Shown here: in pieces, positions 8,230 to 17,058 of the stretch
How positions within the stretch are numbered: the first letter of the stretch is position 1
How the letters are laid out: the number at the start of each line of letters is the position of its first letter
Assembly (NCBI GenBank): GCA_905205065.1
Contig: CAJLCI010000024.1
Coordinates: forward strand, 1-41,864
Reading direction: 5' to 3'
Length of the DNA stretch: 41,864 bases
From: an uncultured Eubacteriales bacterium
GTDB taxonomy: Bacteria; Bacillota; Clostridia; Oscillospirales; CAG-272
Position numbers and translations under genes: made by a program
Notes under the pieces: model-generated
Told to the model about the DNA's origin: nothing
Seen by the model: the letters and a program-made list of their open reading frames with translations, nothing else
Database searches by the model: none

Positions 8230-9450
8230 TCAGAGGGAACTTACAATATTCTCTGTATCACGGGCTATCATTAACTCCTCATTTGTAGGAATCAGGTAAA
8301 TTTTAACTTTAGAGTCCGAAGCCGAAAGTTCAACTGTTTTTGACTGATGATGTGTTACAGCATTTACATCTTTGTTAAGTTTGATTCCGAAATATTCCAT
8401 GCCTGTACATACGCGCTCACGTAGCTCAGGATTGTTTTCTCCCATTCCGGCAGTGAAAACAACAGCGTCAAGGCCATTCATGGCAGCTGTATATGATCCT
8501 ATATATTTCTGAATCTGATATGCCATTACCGAGGTTGCTCTAACGGCGTCAGGTTTGTGTTCATCGTTTTCGGCAATGGATTTTTCAAGATCCCTGCTGT
8601 CGGAAGAATATCCATGAGTAACTCCGAGAAAGCCGCATTTTTTGTTCATATAATTGTCCATTTCATCAGGAGTATACCCTTCGTTTTTCATTATAAATGT
8701 AACAATTGCGGGATCAATAGAACCGCAGCGAGTTCCCATTTCGATTCCGTCAAGAGGAGTAAATCCCATAGATGTGTCGATGCATTTTCCTCCCTTAACC
8801 GCGGAAATCGAAGCTCCGTTTCCGATGTGACAGGTAATTATTTTCGTTTCTTCTGCGGGTATATCAAGAAGTTTGATCATCTCTTCAGAAACAAAGCGGT
8901 GCGATGTGCCGTGTGCGCCGTAACGGCGTATTTTGTATTTTTCGGCTATTTCCGAGGAAATCGGATAGGTATATGCTTTTTCCGGCATTGTCTGATGAAA
9001 AGCCGTATCAAATACAAGAACCTGAGGAATATCAGGCATTATAGCGCGGCATCCGTCGAGTCCCATAAGATGAGCGGGCGTGTGAAGCGGAGCGAAAGGG
9101 TGGCAGAGCTTCAGCTTTTCAATTACATCATCTGTAACGAGGCAGCTTTCAAAAAAGTACGGACCACCGTGGACAACACGGTGTCCGACCGCTTCTATTT
9201 CGCTCATGTCTGAAATTACGCCGGTTTCGGAGCTTGTAAGGTATTCGATTACAACTTTTGTTGCTTCTGCGTGATTGGACATCGGAATATCTTTCTTGAT
9301 TTTTTCTCCATCTTCGCCTTTGCGGTGCTCTATGCGGCCGTCAATTCCGATTCTTTCGCAGATACCTTTTGCTTTTACGGTGTTTGTTGAAGTGTCAAAA
9401 AGCTGATATTTAAGCGATGAGCTTCCTGCGTTTACTACTAATACGTTCAT
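8230..9450 (-). CDS. ackA: Acetate kinase
   Basis: Converts acetyl phosphate and ADP to acetate and ATP, the last step of acetate fermentation; cytoplasmic. From the chosen start the protein has 406 residues, the usual length. It begins NVLVVNAGSSSLKYQLF, the N-terminal phosphate-site block. HRVVHGG, VFDTAFHQTMP, YGAHGTSHRF, the glycine-rich ADP block MGTRCGSIDP and the C-terminal TNEELMIARDT follow in order. A longer frame begins 14 codons upstream, but homologues start at MNVLV and AAGGA lies about 11 bases before that ATG. No phosphotransacetylase gene is nearby. Expression is probably driven by the promoter at 9605-9633 with a leader of about 150 bases. Confidence 0.97.
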   Translation of the reverse strand: MNVLVVNAGSSSLKYQLFDTSTNTVKAKGICERIGIDGRIEHRKGEDGEKIKKDIPMSNHAEATKVVIEYLTSSETGVISDMSEIEAVGHRVVHGGPYFFESCLVTDDVIEKLKLCHPFAPLHTPAHLMGLDGCRAIMPDIPQVLVFDTAFHQTMPEKAYTYPISSEIAEKYKIRRYGAHGTSHRFVSEEMIKLLDIPAEETKIITCHIGNGASISAVKGGKCIDTSMGFTPLDGIEMGTRCGSIDPAIVTFIMKNEGYTPDEMDNYMNKKCGFLGVTHGYSSDSRDLEKSIAENDEHKPDAVRATSVMAYQIQKYIGSYTAAMNGLDAVVFTAGMGENNPELRERVCTGMEYFGIKLNKDVNAVTHHQSKTVELSASDSKVKIYLIPTNEELMIARDTENIVSSL

Positions 9451-9526
9451 TTTGTTTTCATATCCTTTCTGCCGTATGCCGTCCGGATTCATTCTCTTTT
9501 TGCGGTCGTAGAACAGCCCGGCAAAA

Positions 9527-9576
9527 AATTTTTCGTTTTTTACAGAGAGTATGGTAAAATCCGGTTACGAAAAATT
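9527..9576 (-). promoter_or_regulatory. Inverted repeat in the ackA leader
   Basis: Arms 9527-9536 and 9567-9576 are a perfect 10-bp inverted repeat with a 30-base loop, inside the predicted ackA 5' leader. On the transcript the second arm is followed by further U residues, which resembles an attenuator. There is no known riboswitch signature. Confidence 0.35.
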
Positions 9577-9604
9577 GTTCAATAATAAAATTCAATACCA
9601 ATTT

Positions 9605-9633
9605 ATTATATATCATAAAGCAGAATATTTCAA
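9605..9633 (-). promoter_or_regulatory. Predicted ackA promoter
   Basis: On the reverse strand TTGAAA (9628-9633), a 17-base spacer and TATAAT (9605-9610). Transcription would start near 9598, about 148 bases ahead of the ackA ATG. A weaker forward candidate for tmcAL, TTGAGA at 9641 and TGTATA at 9665, overlaps the other half of this divergent region. The remainder (9680-9880) is AT-rich with short GCGTAAA-type repeats. Confidence 0.65.
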
Positions 9634-9883
9634 CATTTTTTTGAGATTTTTCTGAAAAAATGTTTGTATAAAGAGTACTAATGTTAAAAATATCATTATT
9701 TAACATTTAAATGTTCTTGAATCTGTAAAAACGGCGCAGAGGATAGCGTAAAAACAGTATAAAAACAGCGTAAATGGGGCGTAAAGGCAGGACAAGAAAT
9801 GAAGAAATCTGCAAACCGCAGTGCATGTTTTGCACCTGTTTGTGCCTGTCGGCGCAAATACAAAGAAAGGCTTGATAATTTTT

Positions 9884-11134
9884 ATGAAAGTGACAGCTGT
9901 TATAGCCGAATACAATCTTTTTCACAATGGACATATAAGGCAGCTCGAATACATAAGAGAGCACGATGGAGAAGATGCGCTGAGGCTTGTAATAATGAGC
10001 GGAAATTATGTTCAGAGAGGAGAGCTGGCGGTTATTGATAAATACGTGCGCGCCGAAGCGGCAATTCGGTGCGGAGCAGACATTGTGCTTGAACTTCCTT
10101 ATCCGTGGAGCTGCGGGAGTGCGGAGTACTTTTCCTACGGCGCTGTCGGACTTTATTCAGCTATAGCGGACGCTGTGCCCGAAACGGAGTTTAAGCTATG
10201 TTTCGGAAGTGAAAGCGGAGATTTACATGGAATTGTTAAAACGGCGAAATGCCTTTTAGATGAAAAATATATTTCAGCCGTTGAAAACGAACGCGCTATA
10301 AAGTCAGACAGAAGCGAATCCGACATCAGAATGCGTGACAGAATTTTCAGGGAACACTTTGGCGAGAGTATGCCGCGCTGTCCAAACGACATACTTGGAA
10401 CGGAATATATAAAGGCACTTATGAAATTAGATAAGGCTCACAGAATTGTCCCTTATACAATGAAGCGTGAAGGGAAAGAAACAGCGTCTGCGGCTCGCTC
10501 TTGCTTTATGTCCCGTGATATGCAGACTCTGTCTGAGATATGTCCCGGACAAGTCACGCGGCTTATAGATGGATATACAGCCGTATCTTCGGAGAAAATA
10601 TATCAGGCGGTTTATATGAGCCTGATGCAGAGCGGTTTTCAGGAAAAATATACGGATGGAATGACCCCGGATCTTTTTTTCAGATTTCGCAAATCGGCAG
10701 ACAGAAGCTGCGGATTTAATGAGCTTATAAGGCGAACTGCTACGAAAAAATATACCGATGCAAGACTCAGGCGCGTACTTCTGCATAATCTTTTCGGTGT
10801 TACATCAGATGAGCTGAGAAAAATACCTAATTATACAATTGTACTGGGGTTGTCCTCGTCTGGGCGTAGATTTTTAGCATCGCTTCGCGGACGAAATAAT
10901 AGCATACAGAATGATTGCAAACTGAATGATTGCAGATTGAATGATTGTAGATTGAATGATTGTAGACTAAATAATTGCGGACGGGATGGCATTCCTTTTA
11001 TTGCCCTGTCTCAGTCTGACCGCAGACTGGACGGAATAGGAGAATATGAGAGATGTGCGGATAAGCTTTACGCGCTCGCAGCCGGCTATTTCCCCGGTTA
11101 TTTTACTACAAAGCACCCGTATATAGGAGCATGA
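9884..11134 (+). CDS. tmcAL: tRNA(Met) cytidine acetate ligase (YlbM/TmcAL family)
   Basis: Makes N4-acetylcytidine at the wobble position of elongator tRNA-Met from acetate and ATP. The nucleotidyltransferase start TAVIAEYNLFHNGH carries the HxGH-type ATP motif. It is followed by MSGNYVQRGELAVIDKYVRA and the block GADIVLELPYPWSCGSAEYF, both diagnostic for the family. The 416-residue length fits. The ATG at 9884 is chosen because the conserved N-terminus begins there; GAAAGG lies about 13 bases upstream, and an upstream in-frame extension lacks family similarity. It uses acetate, the product of the divergent neighbour ackA. Residues about 343-365 contain a 15-base-encoded NDCRL repeat, probably a lineage-specific insertion. 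Confidence 0.92.
   Translation: MKVTAVIAEYNLFHNGHIRQLEYIREHDGEDALRLVIMSGNYVQRGELAVIDKYVRAEAAIRCGADIVLELPYPWSCGSAEYFSYGAVGLYSAIADAVPETEFKLCFGSESGDLHGIVKTAKCLLDEKYISAVENERAIKSDRSESDIRMRDRIFREHFGESMPRCPNDILGTEYIKALMKLDKAHRIVPYTMKREGKETASAARSCFMSRDMQTLSEICPGQVTRLIDGYTAVSSEKIYQAVYMSLMQSGFQEKYTDGMTPDLFFRFRKSADRSCGFNELIRRTATKKYTDARLRRVLLHNLFGVTSDELRKIPNYTIVLGLSSSGRRFLASLRGRNNSIQNDCKLNDCRLNDCRLNDCRLNNCGRDGIPFIALSQSDRRLDGIGEYERCADKLYALAAGYFPGYFTTKHPYIGA
10910..10978 (+). repeat. 15-bp coding tandem repeat in tmcAL
   Basis: About 4.6 copies of AATGATTGYARAYTG in direct tandem. Unit boundaries are 10910, 10925, 10940, 10955 and 10970. They encode NDCKL, NDCRL, NDCRL, NDCRL and NNC. Copies differ by only one to three bases, so the expansion looks recent. 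Confidence 0.93.
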
Positions 11135-11302
11135 ATAATTATTCAGAGCTGTTCAGAGCTGTTTACGGAGAAACTAAAAAGTCGGACGGCGTGTTGGGCG
11201 TGTTGATTTTTATATTTACATAAAGATAAAAGCAGATAATGACAGATTATAAATAGAATAATTTGTATATACATATAACAGTTAAAGAGGTAATTTAGGT
11301 CT

Positions 11303-12436
11303 ATGGAAAATAAGCTTGTAATTATTGCGCCTGATTCTTTTAAAGGTACTCTTTCGGCGTCTCAGGTATGCGAGGCAATAGAGAAAGGAATCAAATCCGC
11401 AGATAACAATATCAAAACTGTAAAAATTCCGGTTGCTGACGGAGGCGAGGGAACTGTGTCAGCTCTTTGCGGTGATAATATAGTACGTATGACTGTTAGC
11501 GGTCCCTTTGGCGAATGTGTTGATTCGTTTTACGGAATTTCTCCGAACGGCACCGCAGTGATCGAAATGGCCGCAGCCGCGGGACTTCCCCTTGCGGAAG
11601 GAAAGCTTAATCCGATGACCGCATCTACATTTGGTGTAGGGGAGCTTATTCTTCACGCGGTTAAGAGCGGAATACATAAAATCGCAGTCGGACTTGGGGG
11701 AAGCTGTACAAATGATGCAGGTTGCGGAATTGCATCGGCTTTGGGAGTACGTTTCACGGATTCAGACGGCGTTGAATTTGTGCCTGTGGGCGGAACATTA
11801 TCACGTGTTGAACATATTGATACAACAGCCGCGGAGAAGCTTCTTTCCGGGGTACAGATAGATATAATGTGCGACATAGATAATCCTCTTTACGGGGAAC
11901 ACGGGGCCGCATATGTGTTTGCACCTCAGAAGGGGGCTGACGACCGTGCTGTAAAAATTCTTGACGCCGGACTTGTCCATATATCCGAAATAATAAAGAG
12001 AGAACTTGGATTTGACGTTTCAGAAATGTCAGGGGGAGGAGCAGCAGGAGGCTGCGGAGCGGGACTTGCCGCTTTTCTCAAGGGAAGAGTCAGAAGCGGA
12101 ATTGAAGTTGTTCTTGACGCGTCGGGCTTTGACGGTTATTTGAGGAATGCCGAACTTGTGATAACTGGAGAAGGACATTTCGACTCGCAGAGTATAAATG
12201 GTAAGGTAGCAGACGGGATAGCCAGCAGGCTCAAAAATTCGGAAATTCCTCTTGTTGTACTCGCCGGAGGTGACGCCGAGGTTTCGAATGCATACAGTAA
12301 AGGAATTACCGCTGTTTTTTCTATCCAGCATGAACCTGTTGCCTTTTCAGAGGCTAAGGAACATAGCTATGAATATTTGAGACGTACTGCAGAGAACGTT
12401 ATACGGCTGTTTTTCTCCGCTAAAAAACAAAATTGA
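11303..12436 (+). CDS. glxK: Glycerate kinase (GlxK/GarK family)
   Basis: Phosphorylates D-glycerate with ATP to 2-phosphoglycerate (the usual product of this family), feeding lower glycolysis; cytoplasmic. The 377 residues match the family length. The start KLVIIAPDSFKGTLSASQV, the central GLGGSCTNDAGCGIASALG and the late GEGHFDSQSINGK are the hallmark blocks. The ATG follows AAAGAGG at a slightly long distance. It lies 168 bases after tmcAL and looks independently transcribed, but I see no convincing promoter. No glyoxylate, tartronate or serine pathway gene is adjacent, so the source of glycerate is unknown. Confidence 0.95.
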   Translation: MENKLVIIAPDSFKGTLSASQVCEAIEKGIKSADNNIKTVKIPVADGGEGTVSALCGDNIVRMTVSGPFGECVDSFYGISPNGTAVIEMAAAAGLPLAEGKLNPMTASTFGVGELILHAVKSGIHKIAVGLGGSCTNDAGCGIASALGVRFTDSDGVEFVPVGGTLSRVEHIDTTAAEKLLSGVQIDIMCDIDNPLYGEHGAAYVFAPQKGADDRAVKILDAGLVHISEIIKRELGFDVSEMSGGGAAGGCGAGLAAFLKGRVRSGIEVVLDASGFDGYLRNAELVITGEGHFDSQSINGKVADGIASRLKNSEIPLVVLAGGDAEVSNAYSKGITAVFSIQHEPVAFSEAKEHSYEYLRRTAENVIRLFFSAKKQN

Positions 12437-12512
12437 CTGGCAGCTGGCTTTTGTATTTTACAAATCCGATATGTAAAAATTATGGAAAACGATATTTATT
12501 TCAAAGTAGATG

Positions 12513-12541
12513 TTGACAAATAAAAAAGATAATGTTATAAT
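12513..12541 (+). promoter_or_regulatory. Perfect consensus promoter of the dockerin protein gene
   Basis: TTGACA (12513-12518), a 17-base spacer and TATAAT (12536-12541). Both boxes and the spacing are ideal, which predicts strong expression by the housekeeping sigma factor. The leader is about 110 bases long and contains a loose inverted repeat (AACAGAATA and TATTCTGTT). The dockerin gene is its only target. Confidence 0.9.
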
Positions 12542-12655
12542 CATAATTGTAAGTAGTAACAGAATAGTTTTTATTTATGAGGTGTTTATTCCGTGTGGAT
12601 AAAGTATTCTGTTATAATATCAGAAAACAAAGCAAGTTAAAATGGGAGGTACATG

Positions 12656-14176
12656 ATGAAAAAAACAAAAAAGAAGTTTCTCTCTGTACTGTCGGCCGGC
12701 TTAGTAGCTGTACAGGCGGTTGCGCCGATGATTGGCTCCAGTGTCGGGGCAGTGTCGGAAGAGAATCTTGTCAGGAAAGCTACTCCTTTGATTGACGGAG
12801 TGCTTGATCAGGAGTACGCTACGTCATACAGCTTTAAGCTTTCGGAAGTGATGAAGTCTGAAAATGTTAGAATTGCACCTTTTTGGATTCAATCAAACGC
12901 ATTTAATACCATCTACTTTGATGAAGATGACAACCCGACCGGTTACATAAAAATATATGCAGCGGACGGAAGTGAAATCACTCCTGAGATGTTTGCAGAT
13001 ACTTATGACAATGATTATGATTCTCTTCCGAAGGATGAGGATGGCTCAATTACATGTACATTTGAATGGACAGATGCAGGATATGCGAGCGAGTATTTTA
13101 CAGATGTAACATATTCATTTCTGTGGGATGACGAGGCGATTTATGTATATGCTTCAGTAACTGATAAGAGTCCTTTGGATCTTACACAGCAGGAATATAA
13201 TGATGCTTTTTCAACTGGTTGGGGAAATAGGCCTTGGCTTGTTGATTGTGTGTATGCAACTTTAAGATTTGATAATGTTCCTTACACGGCATATAAAGTA
13301 TCAGCCGGCGATCCGGAGAAAGACGGAGATCATCCTAAGGGAGAAATTTACGTTGATGAGGAGAATTCCAAGTCGTATACTGATCTTAGTATAGTAGCGT
13401 CTGGAACCGGAACGTCAAAAACCGGTACTGAATACGACGGTATTTTCTATTATGCGGAGCGCGGAGAAAGCTACTTTGATAAAGACATTAATGAAGTTGT
13501 TTATGGAAAGAAATTGACAACGCTTAATGATTTCTGTCTTAATTGGTATGAATATGCATTTTATACTGATGATTATCCAGGAGGAGCAGAGCGCCGTGCA
13601 TTGATTTGTGATGGTTCGGATAACGTTGAGGATGAGAAAACATGTGAAGAAGATGCGAACCGTTTTATTGCTCGTCATATTATGACTGAGGAGAGACTGG
13701 CCGAAAGGGATGCAGGAAGAGCGGAAAATCTTGAAAATGTTGCTATTGTAGCTACTGACACAGGATATGTTGCAGAAATGAAGATTCCGCTTACCGAAGA
13801 TGCAATCTCTGCAATTAAAGATAATGATAATGTAATTGGCTTTGTACCGCAGAATGTAAATGCTATGCCTGTAGTTTTCGGAGCTAATATTAGCAATGGC
13901 AGTGCAACAAAATGGGTTATTAATGGTACAGGCGACAAAGCTGTGTCACTCAAGCTTACAGATGAAGATTATGTTTATGTACCCGGTGATGTAAACGGAG
14001 ACAGCGTTGTAAATTCTAAAGATATTGTTCGCCTTATGCAGTACATTGCAAATGAAGGCAAGGGTGTAACTGTAACCAAGGCAGATTTGAATAACGATGG
14101 CAAAGAAAATGCTAAGGATATCGTTCGTCTTATGCAATATATAGCTAATGAGGGTGAAGGCATAGAAATTTTCTAA
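12656..14176 (+). CDS. Secreted CBM9-like protein with C-terminal type I dockerin
   Basis: A 506-residue secreted protein, probably part of a cellulosome-type complex. It has a lysine-rich N-terminus and hydrophobic segment with likely cleavage near SSVGA/VSEEN. A CBM9/DOMON-like region starts at ATPLIDGVLDQEYATS and ends around GYVAEMKIPL, with aromatic and acidic residues. The C-terminal 65 residues are a dockerin: two calcium-loop repeats, DVNGDSVVNSKDIVRLMQYI and DLNNDGKENAKDIVRLMQYI. Residues at the cohesin-contact positions are the same in both (KDIVRLMQYI), as in symmetric dockerins. I see no catalytic domain. Of two adjacent ATGs the second is chosen because GGGAGG is too close to the first. 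The scaffoldin partner is not in this window. Confidence 0.88.
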   Translation: MKKTKKKFLSVLSAGLVAVQAVAPMIGSSVGAVSEENLVRKATPLIDGVLDQEYATSYSFKLSEVMKSENVRIAPFWIQSNAFNTIYFDEDDNPTGYIKIYAADGSEITPEMFADTYDNDYDSLPKDEDGSITCTFEWTDAGYASEYFTDVTYSFLWDDEAIYVYASVTDKSPLDLTQQEYNDAFSTGWGNRPWLVDCVYATLRFDNVPYTAYKVSAGDPEKDGDHPKGEIYVDEENSKSYTDLSIVASGTGTSKTGTEYDGIFYYAERGESYFDKDINEVVYGKKLTTLNDFCLNWYEYAFYTDDYPGGAERRALICDGSDNVEDEKTCEEDANRFIARHIMTEERLAERDAGRAENLENVAIVATDTGYVAEMKIPLTEDAISAIKDNDNVIGFVPQNVNAMPVVFGANISNGSATKWVINGTGDKAVSLKLTDEDYVYVPGDVNGDSVVNSKDIVRLMQYIANEGKGVTVTKADLNNDGKENAKDIVRLMQYIANEGEGIEIF

Positions 14177-14258
14177 TTGCTGATTCGGCTCGATGTAATT
14201 TGTAATTATATTGAGACGTATCACCAAATTGATTAAAACAAAAGGTCAATTAAAATAA

Positions 14259-14309
14259 AAGGCACCTTTTCACAGGGATATTTATACCTGTCAGAAAGGG
14301 TGCTTTTTT
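14259..14309 (+). terminator. Rho-independent terminator of the dockerin gene
   Basis: A long hairpin: the outer stem is built from GGCACCTTTTC and GAAAGGGTGC with a few mismatches, the inner stem is ACAGG/CCTGT, and six T follow. Position and form are typical. Confidence 0.88.
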
Positions 14310-14333
14310 GTATTATAAAGAAACTGAGTAACC

Positions 14334-14491
14334 GCAGTGTATCGTGGTTTTGCCTTGGGAAATTGTGTTGCCCATAGTGAAACGAAGACTGCACCATAAA
14401 GTTTTCAGCTTTAAAGTACTAATACTTTAAAGCTGAATTAATCTCACCGCTTCGAGGACTTTGTATAATTGATGCCACCCGCTCAGAAGCG
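14334..14491. other. Array of three consecutive stem-loops in an intergenic region (possible ncRNA or short repeat element)
   Basis: The 345-base gap after the dockerin terminator has no gene, but about 160 bases fold well. Element 1 (14334-14392) has nested stems GCAGT/ACTGC, TCGT/ACGA and TGGG/CCCA. Element 2 (14404-14437) is a perfect 15-bp stem with a 4-base loop. Element 3 (14448-14491) pairs CGCTTCGAG with CTCaGAAGCG, one bulged A. Composition is more balanced than the AT-rich flanks. On the reverse strand one frame reads through elements 3 and 2 without a stop for 26 codons, then ends; I do not consider it a gene. The remaining 14500-14650 is AT-rich, with a weak 11-bp inverted repeat near 14574-14606. 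Confidence 0.5.
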
Positions 14492-14654
14492 AAACTTACA
14501 TCTTAAAGCGTTAAGGTTTAAGGTATTAAATCTTAATTAAGCAAAAATTCTTACTTGAAATGAAAATGCAACTAATAAATTATTCAAAATATATTAAATG
14601 ATTTATTGGTGTTAAAATAAAGGCACTCAAAAAGTATAGATGACTATAAATTTT

Positions 14655-15356
14655 TTACGAATCAAAGCAGCCGTATACTGACCACGCTTTATATGCTCCG
14701 ATTTCCATACTTTTTTTATCTGTAGGATTTTCATTTGCTCCTGTTGTAAGATAAAACATAAAAGTTCTGTCTTTTAAAGCCTCGTCTGTATATTCAGACA
14801 AATTTTCCGGATATACAAAAGCGGTAATTTTGTCTCCCTCTTTAAAAGTTCTGAAAGAATTTTCGTATTGCTCGTATACTTCAGAAATTTTTATTGTCAG
14901 CTTACATACTGTATTTATCGGTATATTGGAATAATTACTTGTATAGATTTCATATTCTTCGATTTCTCCGTCACAAATCAACCAGACGTTTCCTTCAGAT
15001 TCGGTGTTCGATATAAAAGAGGATCGGTAATCTGCTTCGTCTGCGGGAAGACTTTTTTCGGATGTGTTGTATGAAACCGTTGACATCCAATCGCTCGGCA
15101 TACCGATATTGTATTTGGATGACAGTGAAAATCCACCGTTTTCCGAATAGGGAAGAAGTCCGCTTACAATGGAAAAGCAGCATAGGAGAAATAAGGCGCA
15201 GGCACTGATTATGGCTCCTACTCGGAGGAACCTATTTGCGGAAGTGGATATAGCATTTGTCGCGCAGCTATCCTGATTAAAATTTATTGTGCGTTCAGTT
15301 TTGGACACTTTATTATCAGACACAATTTTCTTTTGAGCGTTTTCTTCTTTTTTCAT
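14655..15356 (-). CDS. Single-pass membrane protein of unknown function
   Basis: I do not recognise a family. The 233-residue protein has a charged, lysine-rich cytoplasmic N-terminus of about 45 residues, one clear membrane segment (about 46-72, VGAIISACALFLLCCFSIVS inside it) and an extracellular domain of about 160 residues rich in E, Y and T. The segment KAWSVYGCFD closes the protein. Architecture suggests an anchored extracytoplasmic domain, in the style of anti-sigma or DUF4190-like proteins, but no motif supports a role. The ribosome site is weak (AGGACGG about 9 bases upstream). It is divergent from the GT2 gene and shares a 378-base region with it. Confidence 0.75.
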   Translation of the reverse strand: MKKEENAQKKIVSDNKVSKTERTINFNQDSCATNAISTSANRFLRVGAIISACALFLLCCFSIVSGLLPYSENGGFSLSSKYNIGMPSDWMSTVSYNTSEKSLPADEADYRSSFISNTESEGNVWLICDGEIEEYEIYTSNYSNIPINTVCKLTIKISEVYEQYENSFRTFKEGDKITAFVYPENLSEYTDEALKDRTFMFYLTTGANENPTDKKSMEIGAYKAWSVYGCFDS

Positions 15357-15568
15357 ACCGCTTTACCGTCCTGTTTGCAGAAATTTGTTTTGCTTTTATA
15401 ACTGCGAAAACGTAGATATTACCTACTATAAGTATAACATATTTTAATAAAAAAATCCATAGCTTTTTAAAGTTAATTTATGTTTATTTTATCGACTGGT
15501 GGAAGTTTATTTCAGTCAATAATAAAAACAATCTGTGTCGGTTAAGAATTTCTTAAGGATTTGCATAA

Positions 15569-15597
15569 TTGTATCTTAAAAATAAATCTTGTATAAT
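15569..15597 (+). promoter_or_regulatory. Predicted promoter of the GT2 gene
   Basis: TTGTAT (15569-15574), a 17-base spacer and TATAAT (15592-15597) on the forward strand give a leader of about 130 bases before the GT2 ATG. The other half of the divergent region (15360-15560) is AT-rich and I see no good reverse promoter in it. Confidence 0.65.
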
Positions 15598-15734
15598 TAT
15601 TTCAGCGTAAAGCAATACAAGATTGCCGGCCAATTTTGCAGAGGCGCAGGTTAAAATTTTCTATTAGCCAAATTATTATTTAGCTTAATTTCAATGCGTC
15701 TTTATTTATATCAACTTTACAAGAAGGTAAAAAA

Positions 15735-16997
15735 ATGATATACTTACTACAGTTAATCGGTAAAATAACAGCGGTTCTTCTCTTTGTTTTCGGTGCTTAC
15801 CAGCTGTTGTATATTCCAATCGCACTTTTTATTCGTAAAAAGGCGGCGGAAGCTAAAGAAACGAATAGCTATGCTGTACTTATATGTGCAAGAAATGAAG
15901 AAGCAGTAATTCCCGATTTAATATCCAGTATAAAAAGTCAGACTTATAATCAGGAGCTTATAAAAATATTTGTAATGGCAGATAACTGTACAGATGAAAC
16001 GGCTTCGGTTTGCCGTGCTCTCGGAGCTGTTGTATATGAACGTCAAAATACAGAGAAAATTGGTAAAGGATATGCGCTTGAAGCACTTCTTGATGGTATT
16101 TCGGCGGACTATCCCGACGGTTTTGACGGTTATTTTGTTTTTGACGCTGACAACGTGCTTGACAAGGCATATATTTCTGAAATGAACAAGGTTTTTTGTT
16201 CAGGGTATGATATAGTTACCGGATACAGAAATTCAAAAAATTACGGGGACAATATGATTTCAGCGGGTTATGCGCTTAGCTTTTTAAGAGAAGGAAGGTT
16301 CTTGAATTATCCGAGGTATGTTGTAGGATCAGGATGTACTATAGGCGGAACGGGATTTATGTTTTCGAGAGAAATACTCGAAGAACAGGGCGGATGGAAA
16401 TTTCATTTGCTGACAGAAGATATTGAATTTTCCGCGTATCATATAATTAACGGAAGAAAAATCGGTTTTGCACAGGATGCGGTTTTCTATGATGAACAGC
16501 CTGTTACGTTCAAACAGTCATGGGATCAGAGACTTAGATGGGTAAAGGGATATATGCAGGTCCTCAGAAAATACGGGTTAAAACTTCTCTGCGGTGTATT
16601 CAAAGGAGAATTTGCATGCTTTGATATGCTTTCTTCATTAACCCCGATCTTTATTTTGTCGGCAGTCGGTCTTCTCACTAATGCGATTAATGCACTGTTG
16701 ATGCTGCTTTCAGGGGAGCCTGCCGTACTTGCCGCCGCAGTGCTTGCGGAGCCGCTTATTCTGGCATATGGTACTATGTTTATAATAGGTTTTATCACAG
16801 TAATAAGCGAATGGAATCGTATTCATACATCGGCTTCTAAAAAAATCATTTATTCATTGACTTTTCCGATTTTTCTGCTCTCATACCTTCCGATTGCAAT
16901 TGTCGCTTTATTTTCAAAAAAAGTCAGCTGGAAACCGATTGTTCACAAAGGAAGCTGTACATCATTGCCTGCAAGGCTGAAAAAAAGGCTTGAATGA
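15735..16997 (+). CDS. Processive-type GT2 glycosyltransferase, membrane bound
   Basis: Polymerises or transfers sugars from a nucleotide-sugar donor at the membrane. After one N-terminal membrane segment (about 5-30) come the donor block AVLICARNEEAVIPDLI, the metal-site block FVFDADNV, GGTGFMF, the LLTEDIEF acid/base block and Q265RLRW, which is the QxxRW signature of cellulose/hyaluronan-synthase-like enzymes. Two or three membrane segments follow (about 295-325, 335-365 and 375-395). The 420-residue length fits the NodC/IcaA-like group. The product polymer is unknown. The ATG follows AAGAAGGT. It stands 61 bases before the response regulator gene, so both may be on one transcript. Confidence 0.9.
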   Translation: MIYLLQLIGKITAVLLFVFGAYQLLYIPIALFIRKKAAEAKETNSYAVLICARNEEAVIPDLISSIKSQTYNQELIKIFVMADNCTDETASVCRALGAVVYERQNTEKIGKGYALEALLDGISADYPDGFDGYFVFDADNVLDKAYISEMNKVFCSGYDIVTGYRNSKNYGDNMISAGYALSFLREGRFLNYPRYVVGSGCTIGGTGFMFSREILEEQGGWKFHLLTEDIEFSAYHIINGRKIGFAQDAVFYDEQPVTFKQSWDQRLRWVKGYMQVLRKYGLKLLCGVFKGEFACFDMLSSLTPIFILSAVGLLTNAINALLMLLSGEPAVLAAAVLAEPLILAYGTMFIIGFITVISEWNRIHTSASKKIIYSLTFPIFLLSYLPIAIVALFSKKVSWKPIVHKGSCTSLPARLKKRLE

Positions 16998-17058
16998 TGC
17001 GCTTAAATAAACTAAACTATATTATGTAATTTAACTGTTTGAGGAGGCATGAAGTGTA

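Noticed and set aside
8557..9213. 218-codon frame antisense to ackA
   Set aside because: It is a long frame opposite a highly conserved gene, with low-complexity composition and no recognisable domain; treated as a shadow of the ackA codon pattern.
11131..11223. 30-codon frame overlapping the tmcAL stop
   Set aside because: The possible ribosome site GGAG is too close to the ATG, the sequence has a simple 10-base duplication, and no family is recognised.
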